Origin: an uncultured Schlesneria sp.
GTDB taxonomy: Bacteria > Planctomycetota > Planctomycetia > Planctomycetales > Planctomycetaceae
DNA: 52,022 bases
Assembly: GCA_903899985.1 (NCBI GenBank)
Contig: CAIULL010000216.1
Location: 1 to 52,022, forward strand
Reading direction: 5' to 3'
This document shows, in pieces, positions 45,232 through 52,022 of this stretch. Made by a program: the position numbers and the translations under genes. Every line of letters begins with the position of its first letter. Position 1 is the stretch's first letter. The notes beneath the pieces were generated by a model. It was not told where the DNA came from and searched no databases. It saw nothing but the letters and a program-made list of their open reading frames with translations.

Positions 45232-48013
45232 TTGTTGCCGTGAGTCGCCCTGAACTGCGATAAGGTTTTTCCGCTCGATACAGTTCCAGTCGTTCAAGTA
45301 AAGGCTTGGATCGCACTTCTGAAACGATCGCATAGGCCTTTTCATGAAACTCCATTGCCCGACTGAATTGGCCTGCATCTGCGTACGCTTCTGCAAGCAA
45401 TTCGATCCGTTCAGCATCGCCCCACCCTGATTGTTCGCATGACTGAATCAAGGCATCGATCGCAGCCGAGTTTTTCGTCGTCGGGATGGCTTCGTCATTG
45501 AGGCTTTGTTGAAACTCCAGCGAAGCAAAATGTTGTCGACGGGTCTGATACTCTCTTTCACTCGAACGGACGATCCGTTCACAGGCTTGAGATTGATAAT
45601 CGACGGCCTTCACGAAATCACCCGCTTCTGCATACGCTGCCGCGAGAACGATCAGGTCGTCCGGATCGGTGCGCTTCGAACGCTGCTTTGCCTGAATGGC
45701 GAAGCTGACAGCATCGATACCACTTCGCACGTCTGGCGCAATACAAGTCGCCTTTAACCACGCAATTCGGCGATAGGCCAATCCCTCGCCGGGGACAAGC
45801 TCAATCAATCGTTGATAGTCAGTGATGGCCTTTGACCATGCGTTCATCGCTTCATGGCATTCCGCCCGATTCTGGAATGCTTTCAAATACAGTGGGTCCA
45901 GCTCCACATCGCTTCCGGCGATCGTGCCTGGATTTGGCGTTTGATTGGTCGCTGGTTGTGCCTTTGGTGTTTCGCCAATCTTTTGAGTTGTGTTTGTGAT
46001 TGCCTGAGGGAGATTGCTGAAAAAACCTGCCGCTCCGCCGGATGCGGTATCGGTTGTCTGTGAAAAAATGCCTTTGGATGGTTTCGCCACCATCTCGAAA
46101 ACGTTGATGATTTTTGAATCCGTTTTGACGCCAGTCGACGCCGTCGTGGTCGTGGCTGGTGCTGCCGGTGCACGATCTTTTGGTACATGGACGTAGAATG
46201 GTGAGCCGTGCGTAACTTGATCGTAGTCGGCGATCGCCTCTTCCCATTCCTGCATCGCTTGCCAGGCCGCACCACGGTGGGCGAATGCTCGAGTCAACCG
46301 CTGGTCGAGTCGGATGGCTTCGCGAAAGTCATCACAGGCTGTGATCCATTCCCGTCTGGCCGCACGAGCCTCTCCGCGAGCCATCCAGATCGTGGCATCA
46401 TCAGGGGTCAAGCGAATCGCCGAATCAAAATCCTGAATGGCAGCGTCCCACCGTTTATTCCTTAAGTGGATTCGCCCACGAAATGCGTAACTTAGCGAAA
46501 AGCCCGGATCAAGACGGATCGCGTCGCTAAGGTCCTTCAGTCCGTTCTCATCACGCTTCAAGACGTAGTGTGCGATTCCTCGGTCAAAACAGGCCGCGGC
46601 GAACGTGATGTCATCCTGGTTCTCGTCGTTACGACCGATAAGGATTCGGTCTGCCGCTTGTCTGGAGTGATTCGCGATTTCTTTGATGTGATCCGGGGGA
46701 ATCTGTCGCGGATTCAGTTCGTCGGCAGTGATGGCGTCGATCATCGCCAGTCCAAATCTCTTCTGATTGTAATATGCAATCATTCGATTCGTAAAAATTA
46801 ATGCATCGTGCGGATCGAGTCGGGCTGCTTCGTTATAGTCGGCGATGGCGTGATCCAGACCGTCTTTCGAATCCTGTTTCAGACTTTGATTCACCAGGAT
46901 CGCTCCACGATGCATATGGAAACTCGCGCGGCCTGGCTCAAGGCGAATCGCCTCGTTTGCATCGGCAATCGCGAGTTCATAACTGTGAATTGAATAGAGA
47001 CATCGCGCGCGAAGGTCCAGCGCCTCGGCACTTTCGGGTTTCAGCCCAAGTGCGCTACTGAAATCTGAAATGGCTTCTGTCCAACGATTTCTGTTGGCCC
47101 ACGCCGTTCCCCGGTGGACATAGGTGTTGAAATCATCGGGTATGAGACTGAGAACCTGTCCAAAGTCCGCAATGGCCTGAAGGTTGTCCCCTTTGAAAAG
47201 AAAGGAGCGACCGCGACAGTAGTACGGCGGTGCCTTGGTGGGATCAAGTCGAATCGCCTCGTTACAGTCGCGAATCGCCAGATCCCATTCGCTGCGATTG
47301 TGATACAGCAGGCTTCGGTTGTAGTACGCTTTCGGGTCCCTGGGATTCAGGCGAATCGATTCGGCAAATTCTTCGAAGGCCTGTTCCGTTTTTTTCAGTT
47401 CAACCAGAAGACAACCCCTGTTGCCATAACTGCTGGCATCGTTCGGATCAAGCTGGATCGCTTCGTCGAAATCGGCCAGAGCCTGGGTGAGGTTTCCCTT
47501 TTGCATCCGAAGACAACCTCGTGCGGAATAGGATGCGCCATCAGATGGATCAAGTCGGATGGCCTCTTCACAATCGGCCAGTCCCTGATCGTATTCTTGT
47601 GTCAGGCTTCGGATCAACGCCCGCTGTAGATAGGCATTTCGAAGTTCAGGGTTGATCCTGATCGCTTCATTAACGTCGGCAACAGCCTCGTCAAACCGTT
47701 TCATTTCTTTCCAGGCGCTACTGCGAAGCAGGTAGCTACCGGCAGAATCGGGATCAATGCAAATGGCTGTTTCAAAATCCGCGATCGCTCTGTCAAAATC
47801 TTGCCTTTTCGTCCAGGCATAACCACGCAGCAAGTAGGGCTTTGCCGATTCCGGTTCAAGCCGAACCATTTCATCGTAGACGGCGATCGCCTGGTCAATC
47901 TCCTCCGCAGGCATCATTTCAAACTTGGGGGAAATCAGCTCCGCCATGACCGCGAAATAGCACGCGAGTGTGACCGCGGATGACCAAATTGTCTGTAAAA
48001 AATCAGGATTCAT
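45215..48013 (-). CDS. Large TPR-repeat protein, membrane-anchored
   Basis: This 932-residue protein has one N-terminal hydrophobic segment (TIWSSAVTLACYFAVMAELI), then an array of more than a dozen 34-residue TPRs. Clear units carry EAIRLDP, NRG and AIADF motifs (for example AIRDCNEAIRLDPTKAPPYYCRG). A Thr/Ala/Pro-rich low-complexity linker separates the main array from a second C-terminal group (about 615-700). TPR arrays mediate protein-protein contact; partners are unknown. The ATG at 48013 follows AAGGACC. Its stop overlaps the convergent zinc-ribbon gene by 17 bp. Confidence 0.88.
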   Translation of the reverse strand: MNPDFLQTIWSSAVTLACYFAVMAELISPKFEMMPAEEIDQAIAVYDEMVRLEPESAKPYLLRGYAWTKRQDFDRAIADFETAICIDPDSAGSYLLRSSAWKEMKRFDEAVADVNEAIRINPELRNAYLQRALIRSLTQEYDQGLADCEEAIRLDPSDGASYSARGCLRMQKGNLTQALADFDEAIQLDPNDASSYGNRGCLLVELKKTEQAFEEFAESIRLNPRDPKAYYNRSLLYHNRSEWDLAIRDCNEAIRLDPTKAPPYYCRGRSFLFKGDNLQAIADFGQVLSLIPDDFNTYVHRGTAWANRNRWTEAISDFSSALGLKPESAEALDLRARCLYSIHSYELAIADANEAIRLEPGRASFHMHRGAILVNQSLKQDSKDGLDHAIADYNEAARLDPHDALIFTNRMIAYYNQKRFGLAMIDAITADELNPRQIPPDHIKEIANHSRQAADRILIGRNDENQDDITFAAACFDRGIAHYVLKRDENGLKDLSDAIRLDPGFSLSYAFRGRIHLRNKRWDAAIQDFDSAIRLTPDDATIWMARGEARAARREWITACDDFREAIRLDQRLTRAFAHRGAAWQAMQEWEEAIADYDQVTHGSPFYVHVPKDRAPAAPATTTTASTGVKTDSKIINVFEMVAKPSKGIFSQTTDTASGGAAGFFSNLPQAITNTTQKIGETPKAQPATNQTPNPGTIAGSDVELDPLYLKAFQNRAECHEAMNAWSKAITDYQRLIELVPGEGLAYRRIAWLKATCIAPDVRSGIDAVSFAIQAKQRSKRTDPDDLIVLAAAYAEAGDFVKAVDYQSQACERIVRSSEREYQTRRQHFASLEFQQSLNDEAIPTTKNSAAIDALIQSCEQSGWGDAERIELLAEAYADAGQFSRAMEFHEKAYAIVSEVRSKPLLERLELYRAEKPYRSSGRLTATIMSGR

Positions 48014-48250
48014 CAGGGGTCCTTCAGCATCCATGCTATGGGCGACTGTTCGCCAGACTGTCCCGTATCATAATTTCAGTATCATGTCGATGCATTTTGG
48101 GTCGCGGTGCCGGATTTTCGCTGAGCAAAGAAACGAGAGCGACTCTTCATGAGAATCCAATTCCGTGGGATCTTGACGGCGGACGGTGGGAAAGTAATCC
48201 GCTACAATCGAGGTCTGGTTCGGAAACAGATCGTGTAAATTAGGATGATT

Positions 48251-49705
48251 ATGACTTTCGCCTCTTTGGCCGAATTCCTCGCTGTGCTGCAAGACAACGG
48301 TGAACTCGTCCGAATCACGGCCCCGGTCGATTCGGCCTTGGAAATGGCTGCGATCACAGAACGGGTCTCAAAAATGTCCACCGAAGGTGGGCCAGCACTT
48401 CTGTTTGAAAATGTGAAAAACAGCAAGATCCCTGTGGTGACGAATCTGCTGGGAAGTCGACGTCGGCTTTGTCTGTGTCTTGGTGTCTCAGATTTAGATG
48501 ACGTCGCTGCTGAACTCGATCGACGCTGGCTCACGGAACAGCCTGGTGGTTGGCTTGATGCGTTAAAACTTGTTCCCGGTTGGGGTGGGCTGAGTAAGTG
48601 GTCGCCTAAACTGGTTAAGTCTGCGAACAGTCAGCAGGTCGTTCGACTGGGCCGAGACGTCAATCTGTGGGATCTGCCCGTACCAAGGTGCTGGCCGGGC
48701 GAGTCTGATCCGGTCATTACTTCCGCACAAATCGTGACCTGTCATCCGACGACGGGACTGTCCGCGATTTTCAATTCGCCACTGGTGGTCACCGCTCAAA
48801 GTGAATTGGCGATTTACGATGGAAACCACGATCAACGTGATTTGATCAACGCGGCGATTGAGTCACAGCAAAATCTCGCTGTCGCCATCGTTCTCGGCAG
48901 TGATCCCGTGGTGACACTGGCGGCGTCTCTGCCGGGGATGAGTGACCCGCGTTTGTTTGCGGGACTTTTGCGCGGGACCAGTCTGGAGCAGGTTCGCTGC
49001 CGCTCAAATGAACTTGAGGTGCCTGCAGCCGCTGAAATTATCATCGAAGGCTACATCGACGCGGCGAATTCACGGTCATCGAAGTCACTTTCCGTTGCAA
49101 GGGGAAACGGTCGGTATGTTCAGCGGGAATTGCCCATCATTCAGGTGACGGCGATCACTCATCGCGCCAACCCGGTATTTCCGGCCACCGTCGTGTCGTC
49201 AATCCCGCCGGGGGAGGAATCCTGGATCGCGTTGGCTTTGGAACGCATGACGCTGCCGCTGCTGAAACGGCTGGTTCCAGAAATCGTCGATATCCATCAG
49301 CCTTTTTCCGGTGCCGGCCGAAACCTGTTGTTCGTCAGCATCCGAAAAACGATCGAGCATCAGGCGCGGCGAGTCCTGCACGCGATCTGGGGTATGGAAC
49401 ATTTTGGTCGAACCAGAACGGTTGTCATTGTGGATGCGGATGTTGATGTGAAACGCGAAGATCACGTCTGGTTTACCGTGGGAAATAACGCTTGCCCAAA
49501 TCGAGATTTTCTCTTCTCTGATGGTCTTGCCCGGGATGATGACTACACTTCTGTAACGCCGACATTGAGCAGCCGTGTCGGCATTGATGCAACACGGAAA
49601 AACGGCCACGAATCGTCCGCGGTCTGGCCGGAGACTTTGAAAATGTCACAAGAAATTGTCGAACAGGTCGCAGCACGCTGGTCTGAGTACGGCATGGATC
49701 GGTGA
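48251..49705 (+). CDS. ubiD: UbiD-family decarboxylase
   Basis: UbiD-type enzymes decarboxylate aromatic or alpha,beta-unsaturated acids with a prenylated FMN cofactor. The protein has the family N-terminus (FLAVLQDNGELVRIT), GPALLFENVKNS, the core RDVNLWDLPVPRCWPGESDPVIT, CHPTTG, VVTLAASLPGMSDP and DIHQPFSGAGRN. The length of about 484 residues is normal. The ATG at 48251 has AGGA at 6 bp; an ATG two codons earlier overlaps that site. Its neighbour ubiE/menG suggests a role in quinone biosynthesis. No ubiX (prenyl-FMN synthase) gene is in the window. Confidence 0.9.
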   Translation: MTFASLAEFLAVLQDNGELVRITAPVDSALEMAAITERVSKMSTEGGPALLFENVKNSKIPVVTNLLGSRRRLCLCLGVSDLDDVAAELDRRWLTEQPGGWLDALKLVPGWGGLSKWSPKLVKSANSQQVVRLGRDVNLWDLPVPRCWPGESDPVITSAQIVTCHPTTGLSAIFNSPLVVTAQSELAIYDGNHDQRDLINAAIESQQNLAVAIVLGSDPVVTLAASLPGMSDPRLFAGLLRGTSLEQVRCRSNELEVPAAAEIIIEGYIDAANSRSSKSLSVARGNGRYVQRELPIIQVTAITHRANPVFPATVVSSIPPGEESWIALALERMTLPLLKRLVPEIVDIHQPFSGAGRNLLFVSIRKTIEHQARRVLHAIWGMEHFGRTRTVVIVDADVDVKREDHVWFTVGNNACPNRDFLFSDGLARDDDYTSVTPTLSSRVGIDATRKNGHESSAVWPETLKMSQEIVEQVAARWSEYGMDR

Positions 49706-49789
49706 ACGAAGTCGAGACGGGCTAAGTGTTTTCCAACCTCGACCACACAAACAGTACAAATCATCCTGAATCTTAAAGATCAATAAAAT

Positions 49790-50527
49790 ATGTCCGCGAC
49801 CGTCGATAAATCAGAAGCTCGTGTCCGCCAGATGTTTGGTGAGATCTCAGGCCGCTATGACCTGATGAATCATGTTCTCTCCGGGGGCGTCGACTATTAC
49901 TGGCGATGGCGCACGATACGTATGGTCGCGCCACAAGGAACGACTCCCATTCTGGATGTCTGTACCGGAACCGGTGACCTTGCTCTGGCTTATTGGAAAG
50001 CCGGACAGGGAAAAATCCCGGTGATGGCCACCGATTTTACTCCGGAAATGTTGCGATTGGCAGAAGGGAAACTGGATAAGCAATGGGGCAAGCAGATTGC
50101 CGAGGGGGCGGCACCACTCACGTTTCTTGAAGCCGATACGCAACACCTTCCTTTCGAAGACGACCGGTTCCAGATTGTTTCCGTGGCGTTTGGCCTGAGA
50201 AACGTTACGAATACAGAACTCGGTTTGAACGAGATGATCCGCGTCTGCCAGCCTGGTGGGCGTGTCGCGGTTCTGGAATTCTCGATGCCAACGAATCCTT
50301 TGTTTAACGTGATCTATCGAAATTATTTTAAGTACGTGCTTCCACGCATCGGCCAGCTTTTCGCGAAGAACAAGCAGTCGGCGTACAATTATTTGCCAGC
50401 ATCAGTCTCCGAATTTCCCTATGGCAAGGCTCTCGCCGATAAAATGGAAGCATGCGGCTTGACGAACGTAACATGGACGCCGCTGACATTCGGGATCGCA
50501 ACATTGTACGTTGGACAAAAGCCCTGA
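49790..50527 (+). CDS. ubiE: Demethylmenaquinone / 2-polyprenyl-benzoquinol methyltransferase (UbiE/MenG)
   Basis: This SAM-dependent methyltransferase does the C-methylation step of menaquinone or ubiquinone synthesis. The protein (245 residues) has MFGEISGRYDLMNHVLSGG, the SAM loop LDVCTGTGDLA, ATDFTPEMLRLA and late YNYLPASVSEFP, all family signatures. It follows ubiD in the same direction with an 84-bp gap. Planctomycetes usually use menaquinone, so demethylmenaquinone is the likelier substrate. Confidence 0.95.
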   Translation: MSATVDKSEARVRQMFGEISGRYDLMNHVLSGGVDYYWRWRTIRMVAPQGTTPILDVCTGTGDLALAYWKAGQGKIPVMATDFTPEMLRLAEGKLDKQWGKQIAEGAAPLTFLEADTQHLPFEDDRFQIVSVAFGLRNVTNTELGLNEMIRVCQPGGRVAVLEFSMPTNPLFNVIYRNYFKYVLPRIGQLFAKNKQSAYNYLPASVSEFPYGKALADKMEACGLTNVTWTPLTFGIATLYVGQKP

Positions 50528-50535
50528 AATGGTAG

Positions 50536-50555
50536 CATGGGCTTCAGCCCGTGCG
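50536..50555. repeat. Short REP-like palindrome between ubiE and the CobW-type gene
   Basis: GCATGGGC and GCCCGTGC pair around TTCA (one G-T pair). It sits 9 bp after the ubiE stop and is followed by A's, not T's, on the plus strand, so it is not a plus-strand terminator. Confidence 0.6.
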
Positions 50556-50605
50556 AAAAAATCACGAGGGATCTGAAAGCCCACGTAAAAAAAATGGCGA
50601 CCTCC

Positions 50606-51634
50606 ATGTCCGACCGGCCAAGAATCCCAACGAATCTGATCACGGGCTTTCTCGGAGTGGGAAAGACCAGTGCGATCCGTCATTTGATCAGTCAGAAACC
50701 GGACGGTGAAAAATGGGCTGTCCTTGTGAACGAGTTTGGCGAAGTCGGCATCGATGGAGCCATCATCGAGTCTGCCGGTTCTGAAAATGTCGCGGTCAGC
50801 GAGATTGCCGGAGGTTGCTTTTGCTGCTCAACCGATGCACCGATTGAATTCTCACTCATGGAGTTAATCCGTCAGACAAGCCCTCAACGGGTGCTGATCG
50901 AGCCGACTGGACTGGGCCATCCCGCAAAGGTGCTGGATACCCTGCGAGGACCGTGGTTTCGAGGCGTGATCGAATTGCACGCGACGATTTGCCTAGCCGA
51001 CGCTGCCGACTTCGACAATCCCAAAGTGACGAATGTCGAGGTTTTCCAGGATCAGCTGCATATGGCTGATATCGTGGCTGTGAATAAGCTTGATCGAACC
51101 GACCCTGTTCGGCTGGAAGTTTTCCTGAAGTATCTGCGTGAGATGTTTCCGCCGAAGTCTCAGATCCTGACAACGATGCAGGGGCGGCTGGATCCTGCTT
51201 TGCTCGACGCGGACATCTCTCCCGAGCGAGTCCCTTTGTTCCCCGATGCACACCGCATTGAATCGACTGAACAATCGACGCCTCAGCCGACTTCCTCGAA
51301 AACTAACATTTCGTTTCTCTTGCCGCGTCATCCCATTCGGAAGGAAAGTCGCCAGGGGGGACGAGCCGCGTGTGGCTGGCTGTTCTCACCAATCGACAGC
51401 TTTCGCCGAGTCGACTTGTTCGAACTGTTTAACGGCAGCTTCGACGTGCATCGACTTAAAGGGGTTTTCAACGTGGGAAACGAATGGCTGCTGTTCAATC
51501 GCGTCGGAGGCGAATTGACATGCGAATCAATCCCCTACCGCCGCGACAGTCGACTAGAAGTGATTCTCGATCAGCCGAGTTTTGACTGGAACGAGTTTGA
51601 GCGATTACTCCTCAACTGTCTGCGCACGACATAG
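50606..51634 (+). CDS. CobW/COG0523-family P-loop GTPase, metal chaperone
   Basis: This G3E-family GTPase is likely a metal chaperone or inserter. It has Walker A GFLGVGKTS, VNEFGEVGIDGAII, the metal-binding CxCC site in GGCFCCS, EPTGLGHPAK, NKLD for guanine, and a C-terminal CobW_C region (GWLFSPIDSFRRVDLFELF). Zinc, cobalt or another metal cannot be told apart. ATG at 50594 and 50606 are both possible; the frame stays open to 50537 only because it runs through the palindrome. It may share a transcript with ubiE. No zur- or cobalamin-type riboswitch is seen. Confidence 0.9.
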   Translation: MSDRPRIPTNLITGFLGVGKTSAIRHLISQKPDGEKWAVLVNEFGEVGIDGAIIESAGSENVAVSEIAGGCFCCSTDAPIEFSLMELIRQTSPQRVLIEPTGLGHPAKVLDTLRGPWFRGVIELHATICLADAADFDNPKVTNVEVFQDQLHMADIVAVNKLDRTDPVRLEVFLKYLREMFPPKSQILTTMQGRLDPALLDADISPERVPLFPDAHRIESTEQSTPQPTSSKTNISFLLPRHPIRKESRQGGRAACGWLFSPIDSFRRVDLFELFNGSFDVHRLKGVFNVGNEWLLFNRVGGELTCESIPYRRDSRLEVILDQPSFDWNEFERLLLNCLRTT

Positions 51635-51672
51635 ACCTCATGTGCCACGGCATCGGAGTCTTCTCCGAAGCC

Positions 51673-51842
51673 GTCGTTTAACCCGCAGCCATCGGCGCAG
51701 GCGAATCGGCGTCCAGCCGATTTCTTCAAGCGTTGCCTCAGCTCCGCCTTTTTTTTGCAATGCCCCAACGAGAAATGACTCCTCGGCTGACGGCATATCC
51801 TCCGCGTCATTCCCGCTTCTCTGCGAGGCGCGGTTAAACGAT
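51673..51842 (+). repeat. Tandem MITE-like element, unit 1
   Basis: TCGTTTAACC (51674-51683) and GGTTAAACGA (51832-51841) are exact inverted termini. The unit is about 170 bp and carries an internal hairpin AATCGGC/GCCGATT. It has no coding potential. Confidence 0.8.
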
Positions 51843-51854
51843 TGCGACGGATTC

Positions 51855-52022
51855 GTCGTTTAACCCGCGGCCATCGGCGCAGGCGAATCGGCGTTCAGCC
51901 GATTTCTTCAGGCGTTGCCCCCGCCCCAACTTTTCGCAATGCCTCGACGAGAAACGACTCCTCGGCTGACGGCATATCCTCCGTTCCGTCCCCGCTTCTC
52001 TGCGAGGCGCGGTTAAACGATG
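51855..52022 (+). repeat. Tandem MITE-like element, unit 2 (reaches window edge)
   Basis: It has the same exact termini (51856-51865 and 52011-52020) and internal hairpin, with scattered differences from unit 1 that include the loop. A 12-bp spacer separates the units. It may continue as a longer array beyond the window. Confidence 0.8.

Larger units (their letters stand above)
51635..52022. repeat. Repeat-only region at the right edge
   Basis: 388 bp with no credible gene. 51641-51672 is the first hairpin of the two-hairpin family. Two tandem elements with exact terminal inverted repeats follow. Open frames across it are an artefact of composition. Confidence 0.7.

Noticed and set aside
51582-51863. 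Arg/Ser-rich frame near the right edge
   Set aside because: It lies across the end of the CobW-type gene and the tandem repeats, and looks like a composition artefact.

Overview
The window looks like a chromosomal piece of a planctomycete, probably family Planctomycetaceae. The evidence is a set of gene families typical of that phylum: a PVC-type protein ending in a heme-binding CxxCH domain (37105-40083), a DUF1571 protein (40308-41276), a cysteine-rich YTV-repeat wall protein (17707-19059), a DUF58 protein, a secreted NPCBM-like protein and many exported proteins of unknown role. Genes are well spaced, on both strands, with mostly clear Shine-Dalgarno sites. I saw no rRNA, tRNA, CRISPR array, integrase or recognisable transposase. 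The intergenic DNA is rich in short palindromic repeats.

Layout. 1-2750 is the 3' end of a nonribosomal peptide synthetase gene: adenylation, carrier and thioesterase domains, with a valine-like specificity code. 2880-8621 holds a SpoIIE-type phosphatase, a metallo-beta-lactamase-fold hydrolase behind argJ, then divergent larC with a long His/Asp tail and a small helical protein. 8909-12295 holds a secreted trypsin-like protease, a small membrane protein and an exported coiled-coil protein. 12396-17564 is the most distinctive block: a SyrP/TauD-like Fe(II)/2-oxoglutarate oxygenase gene and, divergent from it, a tight run of secreted alpha/beta hydrolase, AMP-forming acyl ligase, carrier protein and stand-alone E2-like acyltransferase. 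Together the last three can activate, carry and transfer an acyl group.

17635-30099 carries the YTV protein with its terminator, KDPG aldolase behind a conserved hypothetical gene, a small SHOCT-like membrane protein, clpX with a clear terminator, a cysteine synthase, an SH3b protein, an SDR with a substituted catalytic lysine, and a very large exported NPCBM-like protein. 30189-36706 carries an aquaporin, a DUF58 protein, a membrane protein, a translationally coupled pair (isochorismatase-fold hydrolase and polysaccharide deacetylase), and a ceramidase-like enzyme.

37105-51634 carries the PVC heme protein, the DUF1571 protein, a CehA/McbA-like metallohydrolase with two EF-hand loops, a 41-codon membrane peptide, a zinc-ribbon protein, a 932-residue TPR protein, and ubiD, ubiE/menG and a CobW-type GTPase in a row.

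Repeats. At least three families of intergenic repeats can be read directly: a roughly 105-bp two-hairpin element with copies near 37.0, 40.2 and 41.6 kb and fragments at 36.77 and 51.64 kb; a smaller element shared by 4.2 kb and 44.3 kb; and a tandem pair of about 170-bp elements with exact 10-bp terminal inverted repeats at the right edge. Functional statements rest on motifs read by eye; no database search was run.
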